Counted from the first letter of the stretch, positions 48,474 to 58,916 are shown. The stretch is 64,000 bases of DNA from Ahrensia sp. R2A130 (GCF_000179775.1 NZ_AEEB01000005.1:186001-250000); one strand, 5' to 3'. Notes: generated from the letters alone by a model not told the origin. Program-made: numbers and translations.

Positions 48474-49429
48474 AGTCTTCTCAGAGAAACTCTATCCACC
48501 AAATGGCTCGCGCCTTTGTGCAACACCAAATCTGCGCGTTGGCGCGTTGGTAAAATGTTGTCGTGCAAATTCACCAGATTGATGCGCGTCCAAAGATCGA
48601 GAGCCACCGCCTGCGCGGCATTATCGGACAACTCGCTGTAGCGGTGAAAAAATGCTTCGGGATCGCGAAAGGCCGTCTGTCGTAGCTTCATGAAACGCGA
48701 CACGTACCAATCCTCGATCACCTTCTCCTCGGCATCGATATAGATGGAGAAATCGAAATAGTCCGAAACGAACGGTACCTCGTCGCCACCACGGGGCAGG
48801 TCGGAAGATTGCAACACGTTGATGCCTTCGAAAATCAAAATGTCCGGCTGGTCCACGACCTTCATTTCGCCTGCCACCACGTCATAGACACTGTGGCTGT
48901 AAACTGGGGCTTCGACGTTGCGTTCGCCGGCTTTGATGCGGGCAAGAAAATCCAGAATACGACGCCTGTCGAAGCTCTCAGGAAAACCCTTACGGTCCAT
49001 TATGTCCGCTGCACGAAGCTTTTCGTTGGGTAGCAGAAAACCATCGGTGGTGATGAGATCGACCTTCGGGCTTTCCGGCCAGCGCGTCATCAACTCGCGC
49101 AAAATACGCGCAGTGGTGGACTTACCTACGGCCACCGAGCCGGCGATACCGATGACAAACGGTGTTTTTTGCCCATGCAAATCGAGAAAGCGCGAACGCT
49201 GGCGGAACAGTCTGATGGCTGATTCAACATGGCTCGCCAGCAGTCGCGAGATCGACAGATAAATCCGTTCCACCTCTTGCTGGTCGATCCGGTCGCCCAG
49301 CGAGCGCAGCCGCGTCACCTCTTCGCCGGTCAGCGTCAGCGGCGTGTCGGCGCGGAATTCTGACCATTCCTGCGCGTCGAATTCAAGGAAGGGTGACGGC
49401 TTTGCGTTGGCTGGTTCGAGCGGCGTCAC
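48470..49429 (-). CDS. coaA: Type I pantothenate kinase
   Basis: The first step of CoA synthesis from pantothenate. The P-loop [17 protein letters not shown] lies near residue 95, and TTDGFLLPN and [13 protein letters not shown] strands follow. It has 319 residues from a GTG at 49429, three bases after the hisE stop, so it is coupled to the histidine operon, a conserved Rhizobiales arrangement. Confidence 0.95.
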   Translation of the reverse strand: MTPLEPANAKPSPFLEFDAQEWSEFRADTPLTLTGEEVTRLRSLGDRIDQQEVERIYLSISRLLASHVESAIRLFRQRSRFLDLHGQKTPFVIGIAGSVAVGKSTTARILRELMTRWPESPKVDLITTDGFLLPNEKLRAADIMDRKGFPESFDRRRILDFLARIKAGERNVEAPVYSHSVYDVVAGEMKVVDQPDILIFEGINVLQSSDLPRGGDEVPFVSDYFDFSIYIDAEEKVIEDWYVSRFMKLRQTAFRDPEAFFHRYSELSDNAAQAVALDLWTRINLVNLHDNILPTRQRADLVLHKGASHLVDRVSLRRL

Positions 49430-49432
49430 GGG

Positions 49433-49771
49433 TCAGTCGGCTTTCTTCTTCGACTTCGCGCGGGCTTCCTTTTCAGCAACGCCGCTTTGGGCTGTGCGCT
49501 TGGAAAGCTCCTCCATCACGTCGTCCAGCTTCACGCCGCGTGAATGAAGCAGCACGAGGAGGTGGTATAGCGTGTCGGCGGCTTCATCGCGCAGATCGCT
49601 TTTGTCTTTGGCGACGGCAGCGACGATGGTTTCCACCGCCTCTTCGCCGAACTTTTCAGCCACCTTCTTGGTGCCGCGCGCTAGCAGGCGCACGGTCCAC
49701 GAGTCGCCGTCTTTTGCGGCGGCGCGCTCGGCGATAATTTTTTCCAGGTCGGTGAGTTGAAAGTCACTCAT
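49433..49771 (-). CDS. hisE: Phosphoribosyl-ATP pyrophosphohydrolase
   Basis: The second step of histidine synthesis. The 112-residue all-helical protein has the MazG-like metal motif in EEAVETIVAAVAKDKSDLRDEAADTLYHLLVLL. It ends in a basic tail (KEARAKSKKK). The gap upstream to hisF (49772-49924) holds copy C of the structured element. Confidence 0.93.
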   Translation of the reverse strand: MSDFQLTDLEKIIAERAAAKDGDSWTVRLLARGTKKVAEKFGEEAVETIVAAVAKDKSDLRDEAADTLYHLLVLLHSRGVKLDDVMEELSKRTAQSGVAEKEARAKSKKKAD

Positions 49772-49840
49772 ACCCGCGTCCTCCCTCAGCCCCGGCAGGC
49801 TGTTTATTCAGAGCAACTCATGCCCCTGCTTGAATTGCGA

Positions 49841-49918
49841 GGCGATCGACTGATCGCCCGGCGCTTTTGTGCCGCGCCCGCGCAGCGAAGGTCTAAAGAC
49901 CGACAGCGTGAGCGCCGT
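49841..49918 (+). repeat. Copy C (divergent) of the structured intergenic element, hisE-hisF gap
   Basis: A series of small hairpins: GGCGATC-gact-GATCGCC, CGGC-GCTTTTGT-GCCG, GGTC-taaa-GACC, then GCGTGAGCGCC. The last 35-base block before the GCGA aligns with the 63.85-kb copy at 27 of 35 positions, with base changes that preserve stems. Confidence 0.55.
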
Positions 49919-49924
49919 AGTGTG

Positions 49925-50698
49925 TCAGATCGCGCGGCGCACGGGAATGCCTGCTGCCGCCATATGATCTTTGGCTTCTGGAATGGTGAATGTGCCGAAA
50001 TGGAAGATCGATGCAGCCAGTACCGCGCTCGCATGGCCTTCGGTCACGGCGTCCACCAGATGGTCCAACTCGCCCGCTCCGCCAGATGCGATCACCGGCA
50101 CCGGCACGGCGTCTGCGATGGCCCGTGTGAGCGGCAGATTATAGCCGTCCTTCGTGCCGTCGCGATCCATAGAGGTGAGCAGAATTTCGCCCGCGCCTTT
50201 TTCGACCATCAGCGCGGCGAACTCCACAGCATCGATTCCGGTGGCCGTGCGTCCGCCATGGGTGAAGATCTCAAACCTTTGTTCGTCTTGGCTACCAACC
50301 TGTTTCGCGTCGATGGACGCCACGATGCATTGGTTGCCGAATTTATCTGCTGCCCGTGCAATCACATCAGGATCGGCGACCGCTGCGGTGTTGAACGAGA
50401 CTTTATCGGCACCCGCTAACAACAGCTTTCGAACATCATCCGGCGTGCGAACTCCGCCGCCAACAGTAACAGGCATGAAGCACTGCTCCGCCGTGCGCGC
50501 GACCACATCGTAGATAGTCTCGCGGTTGTCGGACGATGCCGTAATGTCGAGAAAGCAAAGCTCGTCCGCCCCCGCAGCATCATACGCACGAGCAGCCTCT
50601 ACCGGATCACCCGCGTCGATCAGATCGACGAAGTTCACGCCTTTGACGACGCGCCCGTCCTTTACGTCGAGGCAGGGGATGATGCGGGTCTTCAGCAT
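49925..50698 (-). CDS. hisF: Imidazole glycerol phosphate synthase cyclase subunit
   Basis: The 257-residue TIM barrel makes imidazole glycerol phosphate and AICAR together with HisH. The N-terminal [18 protein letters not shown] carries the catalytic Asp11. [11 protein letters not shown] and [13 protein letters not shown] are the phosphate sites, and ITASSDNRE contains the second catalytic Asp. The gene starts at ATG 50698. Just upstream lies a 17-codon remnant resembling its own 5' end, and the usual close spacing to hisA is broken by a DUF6194 gene. Confidence 0.96.
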   Translation of the reverse strand: MLKTRIIPCLDVKDGRVVKGVNFVDLIDAGDPVEAARAYDAAGADELCFLDITASSDNRETIYDVVARTAEQCFMPVTVGGGVRTPDDVRKLLLAGADKVSFNTAAVADPDVIARAADKFGNQCIVASIDAKQVGSQDEQRFEIFTHGGRTATGIDAVEFAALMVEKGAGEILLTSMDRDGTKDGYNLPLTRAIADAVPVPVIASGGAGELDHLVDAVTEGHASAVLAASIFHFGTFTIPEAKDHMAAAGIPVRRAI

Positions 50699-50751
50699 AA
50701 GGACGTTCGCTTTTTTATTTGCCCGTCATCGCCGCTGCGCGACTGCGGGCG

Positions 50752-50805
50752 TTACGGGCGGACCTTCACATCAACACAGGGTATGATGCGGGTTTTCAGT
50801 GTCAC
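50752..50805 (-). pseudogene. Remnant of a second hisF 5' end (17 codons)
   Basis: Read on the minus strand from GTG 50805 it encodes [17 protein letters not shown] and then TAA. Residues 3-14 match the start of hisF ([12 protein letters not shown]) with one difference, and 30 of 37 bases in this stretch agree, most differences being synonymous. The GTG lies one base after the DUF6194 stop, as a real operon gene would. Probably the leftover start of a displaced hisF. Confidence 0.7.
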
Positions 50806-50806
50806 T

Positions 50807-51265
50807 TTAAGCTGCGCCGTCCAACCGTTTCATCACCGTGTCCATCGCTCTTGCGTGGGCGCTTTCCAGCAGCGGCTTGCATTTGTGGAATGTCGTGCGC
50901 GACGGGTTGAGAACGCACATCCAGCCCATCCAGCCATAAACAGGGTGGGGCATGATCGTGTCGAGCGTGGCAAAATTCCATGGGCCTTCGATGATTTCGC
51001 CTTTGGCTGGGCGCGCTGGTACGTCGCCGAACATGGCTTCGAAAGCATCTGCGCCCGGACCGAAATCGATGCGGAACACACCTTCACGGTCGAGGCCGGA
51101 GGCGCGGTCTTCGTCGCTGTTCTTTTCCATGACGGAGGCAAAATACGTATCCGACGGCATCTCGCTATCGGGATTGACGAAATAGCTCGTCTCGCTTTTT
51201 TCGGATTTCGGTATGACATGGGCGAAATGTTCGCTCAGCCATTCGGCAATTTGTTCGGGTGTCAT
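50807..51265 (-). CDS. DUF6194-family protein inserted in the his operon
   Basis: The 152-residue soluble protein has the family pattern [27 protein letters not shown] and [13 protein letters not shown] (here [19 protein letters not shown]). The function of DUF6194 is unknown. It overlaps hisA by ATGA and precedes the hisF remnant by one base, so it is translated with the histidine genes. I do not recall DUF6194 in this position in other Rhizobiales. Confidence 0.82.
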   Translation of the reverse strand: MTPEQIAEWLSEHFAHVIPKSEKSETSYFVNPDSEMPSDTYFASVMEKNSDEDRASGLDREGVFRIDFGPGADAFEAMFGDVPARPAKGEIIEGPWNFATLDTIMPHPVYGWMGWMCVLNPSRTTFHKCKPLLESAHARAMDTVMKRLDGAA

Positions 51266-51999
51266 GCGGTCGTCTCCAAAATGGCCAGCGCCTCGGCGGG
51301 GTCGATACGCCCGTCGTAAAGTGCGCGGCCTGTAATTGCGCCGTTCAGCTTTGCAGCGTCAGGCTTGGTCATGCGGCGAATGTCGTCCAGCGAGGCAAGG
51401 CCACCGGATGCGATAACGGGAATGCTTGTCGCTTCCGCCAGCGCAATCGTGCTGTCCCAGTTGATACCGGCCAACACTCCGTCGCGGTCGATGTCTGTAT
51501 ATATGATTGCAGCCGCTCCTGCATCCTCGAATCGTGCAGCCATATCGAACACGGTGAGGTCGGATGTTTCCGCCCAACCTTCCACCGCCACGCGCCCGCC
51601 CTTGGCGTCGATACCGACTGCTACCTTGCCCGGAAATTTCCGGCAAGCTTCGCGCACCAGATCAGGATCGCGCACGGCGATGGTGCCGAGAATGACGCGG
51701 GAGATACCGCGGTCGAGCCAGCTTTCGATATGCGCCAGCGTGCGGATACCACCGCCCAGTTGCACCGGATTTTTCGTAGCCGCGATGATGGCATCCACCG
51801 CTGCGCCATTCACTGCTTCTCCGGCGAACGCGCCATCAAGGTCAACAACGTGCAGCCACTTGAACCCTTGGTCCTCAAAAGCCTTCGCCTGCGCACCGGG
51901 GTCGGTGTTGTAAACGGTGGCCTGCGCCATGTCGCCGAGCTTCAGCCGAACGCATTCGCCGCCTTTAAGATCGATAGCGGGATAGAGGATCATCGACAT
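51262..51999 (-). CDS. hisA: Phosphoribosylformimino-5-aminoimidazole carboxamide ribotide isomerase
   Basis: The fourth step of histidine synthesis. The 245-residue TIM barrel has [15 protein letters not shown] with the catalytic Asp, [13 protein letters not shown] and [13 protein letters not shown] as phosphate sites. The ATG at 51999 lies one base after the hisH stop. Confidence 0.96.
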   Translation of the reverse strand: MSMILYPAIDLKGGECVRLKLGDMAQATVYNTDPGAQAKAFEDQGFKWLHVVDLDGAFAGEAVNGAAVDAIIAATKNPVQLGGGIRTLAHIESWLDRGISRVILGTIAVRDPDLVREACRKFPGKVAVGIDAKGGRVAVEGWAETSDLTVFDMAARFEDAGAAAIIYTDIDRDGVLAGINWDSTIALAEATSIPVIASGGLASLDDIRRMTKPDAAKLNGAITGRALYDGRIDPAEALAILETTA

Positions 52000-52000
52000 A

Positions 52001-52642
52001 TTAGGGTGCCCACGCGAGAAAATTGGCGATAAGAGCAAGACCAAGCGTCTGGCTTTTTTCAGGGTGGAACTGCGTACCGGCCATGTTGTCCTTGGCGATT
52101 AAGGCTGGCCATTCGCCGCCGTGGTTCGTTGTGGCGATGATCGTGTCATCGTCGCCATCCACGAGTGCGTAGGAATGCACGAAATAGGCGTGAAGGTCCG
52201 GCGCGATACCGTTTAGCAGCGCGTGGTCGCGGTGGCGGTTCAGCTCGTTCCAGCCGATCTGCGGAATTTTAAGTGACGGGTCGGAAGGCTCCATCAGCGC
52301 GATGTCACCCTTGATCCAACCGAGACCGGGGGTGATGCTTTTCTCCAGCCCACGTTCTGCCATCAACTGCATGCCGACGCAGATACCGAGAAACGGAACG
52401 CCACCATCGCGCACCCGTTCTTGCAAAACGTCCACCATGCCCGGCACAGCATCAAGGCCCGCGCGACAATCGGCATAGGCACCCACTCCAGGCAGCACGA
52501 TGCGGTCCGCACGGCGCACGGTGTCGGCGTCTGCGGTGAGCACGATAGCCTCGTCGGTTCCGCCTTCGCGGGCAGCGCGTTCAAAGGCCTTCGTGGCAGA
52601 GCGCAAATTGCCCGAACCGTAATCAATGATTGCGGTGGTCAT
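52001..52642 (-). CDS. hisH: Imidazole glycerol phosphate synthase glutaminase subunit
   Basis: The 213-residue class I glutamine amidotransferase supplies ammonia to HisF. The catalytic cysteine lies in [15 protein letters not shown], and His and Glu in [10 protein letters not shown]. The N-terminal [12 protein letters not shown] is typical. The ATG overlaps the stop of the DUF2628 gene. Confidence 0.96.
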   Translation of the reverse strand: MTTAIIDYGSGNLRSATKAFERAAREGGTDEAIVLTADADTVRRADRIVLPGVGAYADCRAGLDAVPGMVDVLQERVRDGGVPFLGICVGMQLMAERGLEKSITPGLGWIKGDIALMEPSDPSLKIPQIGWNELNRHRDHALLNGIAPDLHAYFVHSYALVDGDDDTIIATTNHGGEWPALIAKDNMAGTQFHPEKSQTLGLALIANFLAWAP

Positions 52643-53049
52643 GCTGTCACCGCCCGCCCGTAGATCGATTGCGTGGCTATGTTGGTCATGCGTCCGAAAT
52701 GGCGGGCGAGAGCTTCTTCAGGATCATGGCCTTCTGCCACACCGGCAAAAGCCCAACCATCACGCTCCAGTGCATTGCGGCGCAGTTGATGGCCTTCGAG
52801 CAGAAGGTACAGCCCTGGCAATCCGCCTAGCAAAAATGCGGCGGGCGCAGCAGGTGTTGTCATGAGTGCAAAGCCGGTTACCGCCACGAGCAGATAGACA
52901 ACCAACGGCCACCACAGCTTGTGAAACGCCAGCCAGAATGGCGGCGCGATCAATGCCCACGGCGCTTTGGTCTCGGGAATGGCAACAGCCTCCCAAACTT
53001 CGCCACCCCCGGAATCAGAAGAAGGCGGAATGTGGATCGTGTGGATCAT
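52639..53049 (-). CDS. DUF2628 membrane protein
   Basis: The 136-residue protein has two or three central hydrophobic segments (about 30-90: [20 protein letters not shown] and [14 protein letters not shown]) and the DUF2628 pattern [23 protein letters not shown] member of this family sits between hisB and hisH in many Rhizobiales. Its function is unknown and it is not a histidine enzyme. Confidence 0.88.
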   Translation of the reverse strand: MIHTIHIPPSSDSGGGEVWEAVAIPETKAPWALIAPPFWLAFHKLWWPLVVYLLVAVTGFALMTTPAAPAAFLLGGLPGLYLLLEGHQLRRNALERDGWAFAGVAEGHDPEEALARHFGRMTNIATQSIYGRAVTA

Positions 53050-53055
53050 GGTGCC

Positions 53056-53652
53056 TTACGCGGTCAGCGTGCCTTTGGTGGAAGGCAGCGCGCCATCCAG
53101 CCGTGGGTCGGTTTCCAACGCCACGCGCAGCACACGAGCGACGGCCTTGAAGCAGGTCTCCGCGATGTGGTGCGAATTCGCGCCGCGCAGATTATCGACA
53201 TGCAGCGTCAGCCGCGCGTTTTGCGCCAGTGCCTGAAAGAATTCGCGCACCAGCTCGGTATCGAATGTGCCGATTTGTTGCGCCGTAAAATCTACATCGA
53301 ACACCAGGAACGGACGACCGGACACATCGACAGCTGCGCGCGTGAGCGCTTCGTCCATCGCCAGATCGAGCGAGGCGTAACGGCGAATGCCTGCGCGGTC
53401 GCCCAGCGCTTTGTCGATGGCTTGACCAAGCGCGATGCCGCAATCTTCCACCGTGTGGTGATCGTCGATGTGCAAATCGCCCTGCGCCTCCAGCGAAATA
53501 TCAATCAACGAATGGCGCGCCAGTTGGTCCACCATGTGATCGAAAAAGCCCACGCCAGTGGCCGAACGGCAAGCACCGGTACCGTCCAGATCGACGGATG
53601 CCATGATCTTGGTCTCGTTCGTTTTGCGCTCGATAGAAGCTGTGCGGGCCAT
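53056..53652 (-). CDS. hisB: Imidazoleglycerol-phosphate dehydratase
   Basis: The sixth step of histidine synthesis. The 198-residue monofunctional enzyme has the metal-ligand motifs [13 protein letters not shown] and [14 protein letters not shown], and the second [10 protein letters not shown] set near the end. It is the first gene of the operon hisB-DUF2628-hisH-hisA-DUF6194-hisF-hisE-coaA and is divergent from hslV. Confidence 0.96.
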   Translation of the reverse strand: MARTASIERKTNETKIMASVDLDGTGACRSATGVGFFDHMVDQLARHSLIDISLEAQGDLHIDDHHTVEDCGIALGQAIDKALGDRAGIRRYASLDLAMDEALTRAAVDVSGRPFLVFDVDFTAQQIGTFDTELVREFFQALAQNARLTLHVDNLRGANSHHIAETCFKAVARVLRVALETDPRLDGALPSTKGTLTA

Positions 53653-53777
53653 GGTTTATGCCGAAGTTTCTTGCGGGATTGCGCCGTTACTACCAAGGCC
53701 ACCATTTTCGCGCAATTGCATTCGCCTTTTGCGCGCTTACATGGTGAAGCAATGAAGAGACGAACGGAGAATTTCCC

Positions 53778-54344
53778 GTGGCACACGAAAACGAAAGCTG
53801 GCTGCCGAAGGTGCACGCCACCACCATCATCATGGTGCGAAAGGGCGGGCAGGTCGTGCTCGCCGGTGACGGTCAGGCCTCCATGGGGCAGACCGTGATG
53901 AAATCAAACTCCAAAAAAGTCCGCCGTATCGGCAAAGACGGTAAAGTCATCGCTGGTTTTGCCGGATCGACAGCAGACGCCTTCACCCTGTTGGAGCGAC
54001 TGGAAGGTAAGCTGGAACAATATCCCGGCCAGCTCATGCGCGCTTCCGTTGAATTGGCGAAAGACTGGCGCACCGACCGCTACCTGCGAAAACTCGAAGC
54101 CATGATGTTGGTGGCCGATAAAGAAGTCTCGCTCTGCCTTACCGGTGTGGGTGATGTATTCGAACCGGAACATGGCGTCATGGCTATCGGCTCCGGCGGC
54201 AATTACGCGCTGGCCGCCGCCCGCGCACTTTACGACACGGATGCCGACGCCGAGACCATCGCCCGCAAGGCCATGACCATCGCTGCCGACATCTGCGTTT
54301 ACACGAACCACAATCTCGTCGTCGAAACGATGGACGAGAAATAA
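53778..54344 (+). CDS. hslV: ATP-dependent protease subunit HslV
   Basis: The 188-residue threonine protease forms the proteolytic core with HslU. The mature nucleophile is Thr15 in [12 protein letters not shown], so a 14-residue propeptide is removed. [11 protein letters not shown] follows. The start is GTG at 53778. The usual heat-shock promoter could not be identified in the 125-base gap to hisB. The hslU gene is separated by a membrane-protein gene. Confidence 0.95.
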   Translation: MAHENESWLPKVHATTIIMVRKGGQVVLAGDGQASMGQTVMKSNSKKVRRIGKDGKVIAGFAGSTADAFTLLERLEGKLEQYPGQLMRASVELAKDWRTDRYLRKLEAMMLVADKEVSLCLTGVGDVFEPEHGVMAIGSGGNYALAAARALYDTDADAETIARKAMTIAADICVYTNHNLVVETMDEK

Positions 54345-54348
54345 GACC

Positions 54349-55563
54349 GTGAGCGGTGAAGATATCAAGAACGAGATTACCCTCACCGCCACGCAATTGG
54401 GCGAGGCGGCACGGCGCGGGTTGATCGAACCAGCTCAATGCGATGCGCTGGTTCAATTCGCCGTTGAACCCGTTCCTATCGCTGAACCGCTTGCTCTTGA
54501 AACCACCGATAGCGAAGAACCCTTCCGCCTCGTTGGCGGTGGGAACGATGTCTTCGTCGCGCTCGGTATCTTGCTTCTTATGGCAGGTGTCTGGCCCGCC
54601 ATTTCAAGCTGGATGCCGGACCTCGTAACCTCCTGCGCGGTGATGGCAGTCTTTCTCTGGGGGCTGGCAGAAATTGTCACACGTCAACGCCGCATGAAAC
54701 TCTCCAGCCTCGTTATCGCCATTGCGTTCACCACTGCTGTCATCACCGGATTGGTGTCGTGGATCGCCACAAACGTAGATTTCATCGAAGCGCAAAATCC
54801 GCTTCAGGCGCTTGATCTGCGGGACCAGATCCGTGGCGTTGCCCTCATGGGTATTGGCGCAACCGCATTTGCCGCGCTCGCGTGGTTTGCCCGCTTCCGC
54901 GTCCCCATCATGACCGCCGTTCTGGTCGTTACCGCGCTGGCATTCGTCGCCACCGGCATCGCCAATGGCGTCGTTGATGGCATCCTGTCGTGGCGCACGC
55001 CTGTGGCGAATGAGGCCGACGCCGTTGCACTGGGCAAAAGCCTGCTCTGGGTTCCTCTCGTCATGGGGCTCGTGGTCTTTGCCATCGGCGTGTTTCTCGA
55101 TCTGAAGGACCGCCACCGCGACACGCTGTTGTCCGACTGCGCGTTTTGGATGCACGTTATTTCCGCGCCGCTCATCGTTCATCCGTTATTTGTGCTGGCA
55201 ACCGGCACCATGCCGTTTTTCGCCAACATCATGCCGGTAGAATCCAGCGGCGGGGATACATCAGCGACCATTACATTGCTGATCCTTGTGGCCGTCTTTT
55301 TCTACACCGCGCTGGCTATTGACCGCCGCTCATTGCTGGTCCCGGCGCTGGGTTATTTCGCCACCGTAGGCGTCGTCTCGCTGGTGCAGGCGACTGCCAG
55401 CACGACCGGCGTTCCCACCTTCGCAGTGGTGCTGGCGCTAGTCGGCATCCTAGTCATCACCTTCGGTGCGGGCTGGCAAAAAATTCGCGCTGCCACCATA
55501 GCAACCACCTTGCCGAAAGCCATCCTCAACCGCCTCCCGCCCATCGGAACAAAGGTCGCATAA
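54349..55563 (+). CDS. Polytopic membrane protein between hslV and hslU
   Basis: The 404-residue protein has a soluble N-terminal part of about 65 residues, including TQLGEAARRGLIEPAQ-type helices, then about ten to eleven hydrophobic segments to the C-terminus (LPPIGTKVA). I do not recognise a family for certain. The N-terminal patch and general plan recall DUF2157-type membrane proteins. The GTG start lies 4 bases after hslV, so it belongs to the hslVU transcript. In rhizobia a GNAT acetyltransferase often occupies this place, so this is a local difference. Confidence 0.7.
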   Translation: MSGEDIKNEITLTATQLGEAARRGLIEPAQCDALVQFAVEPVPIAEPLALETTDSEEPFRLVGGGNDVFVALGILLLMAGVWPAISSWMPDLVTSCAVMAVFLWGLAEIVTRQRRMKLSSLVIAIAFTTAVITGLVSWIATNVDFIEAQNPLQALDLRDQIRGVALMGIGATAFAALAWFARFRVPIMTAVLVVTALAFVATGIANGVVDGILSWRTPVANEADAVALGKSLLWVPLVMGLVVFAIGVFLDLKDRHRDTLLSDCAFWMHVISAPLIVHPLFVLATGTMPFFANIMPVESSGGDTSATITLLILVAVFFYTALAIDRRSLLVPALGYFATVGVVSLVQATASTTGVPTFAVVLALVGILVITFGAGWQKIRAATIATTLPKAILNRLPPIGTKVA

Positions 55564-55643
55564 CGCCGGCTGTCGCAATCGCAATTCATCGCCCTATGTA
55601 AAGCCAAAGCTGGCTGTAGTGCCGCAAGACTGACAGGACTTTC

Positions 55644-56948
55644 ATGACCACATTTTCTCCCCGCGAAATCGTTTCCGAACTCGACCGTTTCATCATCGGC
55701 CAGAACGATGCCAAGCGTGCCGTGGCCGTTGCCATGCGCAACCGCTGGCGCCGTCAGCAGTTGGAATCGCCCATGCGCGAAGAGGTGATGCCGAAGAACA
55801 TTTTGATGATCGGTCCCACCGGCGTCGGCAAAACGGAAATCTCCCGCCGCCTGGCAAAACTCGCTGGCGCGCCCTTCATCAAGATCGAAGCGACCAAGTT
55901 CACCGAGGTCGGCTATGTCGGCCGCGATGTGGAATCGATCATCCGTGACCTCGTGGAAATTGGCATCGGTTTGGTCCGCGAAAAGAAGCGTGAGCAAGTG
56001 AAGGCCAAGGCTCACATAGCCGCAGAAGACCGCGTGCTCGACGCGCTGGTTGGTTCCACCGCCAGCCCATCCACCCGCGCTTCCTTCATGAAGAAGCTGC
56101 GAGAGGGCGAGTTGGATGAGAAGGAAATCGAAGTCGAAGTGGCCGACACCGGCGCACCCGGCGGCTTCGAAATTCCCGGCATGCCCCCCGGCCAAGGCGG
56201 CATGATCGACCTCGGCGAGATCATGTCCAAGATGGGCGGTAAGAAAACCAAGAAGCGCAAGACCACGGTGAAGGAAAGCTACGAACTTCTCATCGCCGAA
56301 GAAAGCGACAAGCTTCTGGATGACGAACAAGTCGTCGCCGAAGCGCTGGAATCCGTGCAGAACGACGCCATCGTTTTCCTCGACGAGATCGACAAGATCG
56401 CCGTGTCGGAAAACGTGCGCGGCGGTTCCGTTTCCCGCGAAGGCGTGCAGCGCGATTTGCTGCCGCTGGTGGAAGGCACCACAGTCGCCACGAAATATGG
56501 GCCCGTAAAAACCGACCACATTCTCTTTGTGGCGTCCGGCGCATTCCATGTTGCCAAACCCTCCGATCTGCTGCCCGAATTGCAGGGCCGTTTGCCCATC
56601 CGCGTGGAACTGCGCGCGCTGACGAAAGACGATTTCGTGCGCATTCTTACCGAGACGGAAGCTAGCCTGATCAAGCAGTATATCGCGCTTCTCGGCACCG
56701 AGGATATGACGGTGGAATTCACCGAAGATGCCATCGACGCGCTGGCCGATATTGCGGTGGAACTGAACTCCTCCGTCGAAAACATCGGCGCCCGTCGTTT
56801 GCAAACGGTGATGGAGAAGGTCCTCGATGAGGTCTCCTTCGAAGCACCCGACAGATCCGGCGACACGGTGACCGTGGACGCTGAATTTGTGCGCAAAAAT
56901 GTCGGCGAACTCGCCGCCGACACCGATCTGTCGCGCTACATTTTATAG
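55644..56948 (+). CDS. hslU: ATP-dependent protease ATPase subunit HslU
   Basis: The 434-residue AAA+ unfoldase feeds HslV. Walker A GPTGVGKT is at 57-64, the pore motif GYVG lies in [12 protein letters not shown], Walker B is [11 protein letters not shown], and the intermediate domain occupies about residues 110-240. The C-terminal tail ends DLSRYIL, the peptide that activates HslV. It ends three bases before the stop of the convergent aldo/keto reductase gene. Confidence 0.97.
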   Translation: MTTFSPREIVSELDRFIIGQNDAKRAVAVAMRNRWRRQQLESPMREEVMPKNILMIGPTGVGKTEISRRLAKLAGAPFIKIEATKFTEVGYVGRDVESIIRDLVEIGIGLVREKKREQVKAKAHIAAEDRVLDALVGSTASPSTRASFMKKLREGELDEKEIEVEVADTGAPGGFEIPGMPPGQGGMIDLGEIMSKMGGKKTKKRKTTVKESYELLIAEESDKLLDDEQVVAEALESVQNDAIVFLDEIDKIAVSENVRGGSVSREGVQRDLLPLVEGTTVATKYGPVKTDHILFVASGAFHVAKPSDLLPELQGRLPIRVELRALTKDDFVRILTETEASLIKQYIALLGTEDMTVEFTEDAIDALADIAVELNSSVENIGARRLQTVMEKVLDEVSFEAPDRSGDTVTVDAEFVRKNVGELAADTDLSRYIL

Positions 56949-56951
56949 GCG

Positions 56952-57959
56952 CTATTTTGGGCCGGGTTCGCCTTCAGGCGGCCGGTCCAGAATGGTTTCG
57001 ATCTCAGTCATGACGCTGTTCGGCAGCGGGCCGAACTCAAGCGCTCCGGCATTTTCACTCGCTTGTTCTGGCGTGCGGGCACCGGGCACGGGCACAATGT
57101 TCGGCCCCTTTGCGAGCAACCAGCACAGCGCACCCTGGGTGATGGTCCGACCATCGCTCATCAGCAATTCGCGCACAGCTTCTAGCTGCGCCATGAACTT
57201 TTCCGACGGCACGCCTTTGTCGAAATAGCCCTGCCAATTGGCGTCCTGTGTCCGAACATCTTTCCCGCCGATACGCTGGCCTGCACTGAACTTTCCTGTC
57301 AGCAAACCCATCGCCAGCGGCGAGCGGATCATCTGAATGAGGTCTCCAGTCGCCGCGCTTTCGTTGATGCTTGGCACATCGAGAAACACGTTCATCGCGT
57401 GTTGAATGGCGACAAAATTCTGCCGTCCCGCCATAGCGTCGACACTGTCGGGAAAATCCGTGCTCCAGCCATATTTGGCGATCAATCCGCGTTCGACCAA
57501 CCCCTCAAGGGTGTCGAACACGCGGTTTGCTTTGGCATTATCCAGCACGTTGATATGCAGCAGCATGAGATCAATCGTATCGCGCTGCAGGCGCTTGCGG
57601 CTTGCTTCGATTGAAGACGTGATGTGATCGGCATCCAGTTTTGCAGTTAGAAGAATCCGGTTTTGGCTATCCAGCTCATGCCCGAACTTGGACACGATGA
57701 AAGCCTCCTTGCGGTTACCCAACACGTCGCCCAGCAGCGTTTCGGAATGACCGGTGCCATAGGCTTGCGCGGTGTCGAACACACGGACACCTGCATCCCA
57801 TGATGCTTCGATGGTGGCTTTGGACTCCGCGTCATCCGTTTCGCCCCAACCTGCTGGTGAGCCATTCATAGAAAACGGCCCACCGATGGCCCAACAGCCC
57901 ATTCCAATTCGGGGTACTTCATGTCCGGCGATGTGGGTGGTTTCTGGTGAATTGGTCAT
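56952..57959 (-). CDS. Aldo/keto reductase
   Basis: The 335-residue NADPH-dependent oxidoreductase fold has the catalytic set: Asp and Tyr in FDTAQAYGTGHSE, Lys in FIVSKFGH, His in LMLLHIN. VPGARTPEQASEN contributes to NADP binding. The substrate is unknown. The gene is divergent from a LysR-type regulator across 90 bases, a usual sign of direct control. Confidence 0.9.
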   Translation of the reverse strand: MTNSPETTHIAGHEVPRIGMGCWAIGGPFSMNGSPAGWGETDDAESKATIEASWDAGVRVFDTAQAYGTGHSETLLGDVLGNRKEAFIVSKFGHELDSQNRILLTAKLDADHITSSIEASRKRLQRDTIDLMLLHINVLDNAKANRVFDTLEGLVERGLIAKYGWSTDFPDSVDAMAGRQNFVAIQHAMNVFLDVPSINESAATGDLIQMIRSPLAMGLLTGKFSAGQRIGGKDVRTQDANWQGYFDKGVPSEKFMAQLEAVRELLMSDGRTITQGALCWLLAKGPNIVPVPGARTPEQASENAGALEFGPLPNSVMTEIETILDRPPEGEPGPK

Positions 57960-58049
57960 GTCGGGCCTCTCTATCTGTAAGGCGCAGTAGGTTCCGCGCT
58001 TGCCAAAATCCTAACCGCAGGCGACCTTGCACGGAACGACACGAAACGA

Positions 58050-58916
58050 ATGGATCGTTTCATGAATGAAAAGATAGGTGAATTTACCATCCCACCAAAC
58101 TGGGATGACTTCGCAGCTTTCCTCTCGATCTGCGAAGCTGGCGGTTTGTCCGCTGCCGCCCGCGCTACGGGCTCCAGTCCCGCTACATTGGGGCGTCGTA
58201 TGCGGGCGTTGGAGCGATCATTGGGGCGCGAGCTCTTCATTCGCCGCACCCATGGTTATGATCTTACCGATGACGGCCAAAAACTGCGTCGCGATCTTCA
58301 GCCGGTGGCCGACAGGCTCACCCAGCTTACCACCAGCCCGGCACAGCGGGGATTGCCCTTGGTCAAAATCGGCGCAGGCACCTGGACCATGTGGGCGTTG
58401 TCGGTTTCGATCCGTCACCTCACTGGCGATCCGCCGGACGTTCTGTTGCGCCTTGAAGCGGGCGAAGCCGTTCGCTCCATCGCGCGTCGCGAGATCACTA
58501 TCGGCATTCGCAATGCCCGGCCCACGGAGGTCGGTGTTGCGGGTCGTAAACTGCGGCAGGTGGAGTTTGCCGCTTACGCCAAAAACAACGCCCCTGAACG
58601 CTGGATCAAAGTTGCAGCCGAGACACCATCGGCCCTTTATGTTGGTAAACGGTCCGGTTCCGAAATCGCCTGCGAAGTCTCCAACCCGCGCCTTGCGCTG
58701 GACCTTGCTTTGGCAGGTGTCGGCCAAGCGGTTCTGCCGACATTTGTAGGCGATGCACATAAGTCGCTGCAGCGGCGTGATGAACCAATTGCGGAGCTGA
58801 CCCATGCCAGCTGGCTCGTCACCCATGATGATGACCGCAGATTGCCGGAGGTTCGCCGCGTGCTGGACCGGATTGCGTCACTCGACGCTTCACGCGACCG
58901 CACCACGCTGGCATAG
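58050..58916 (+). CDS. LysR-family transcriptional regulator
   Basis: The 288-residue regulator has an N-terminal winged helix (DFAAFLSICEAGGLSAAARATGSSPATLGRRMRALE, in two halves) and a substrate-binding domain. It likely regulates the divergent aldo/keto reductase, by position only. A second ATG five codons in (MNEKIGE) is an alternative start. No inducer can be inferred. Confidence 0.9.
   Translation: MDRFMNEKIGEFTIPPNWDDFAAFLSICEAGGLSAAARATGSSPATLGRRMRALERSLGRELFIRRTHGYDLTDDGQKLRRDLQPVADRLTQLTTSPAQRGLPLVKIGAGTWTMWALSVSIRHLTGDPPDVLLRLEAGEAVRSIARREITIGIRNARPTEVGVAGRKLRQVEFAAYAKNNAPERWIKVAAETPSALYVGKRSGSEIACEVSNPRLALDLALAGVGQAVLPTFVGDAHKSLQRRDEPIAELTHASWLVTHDDDRRLPEVRRVLDRIASLDASRDRTTLA

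Noticed and set aside
53653..53777. Heat-shock (RpoH) promoter for hslVU
   Set aside because: No sequence in the gap matches both expected boxes at proper spacing, so I do not call it.
55353..56804. 483-codon open frame antisense to hslU
   Set aside because: Lies entirely opposite hslU and the end of the membrane-protein gene, with no recognisable motif. Long antisense frames are expected from the GC-rich codon use of hslU.
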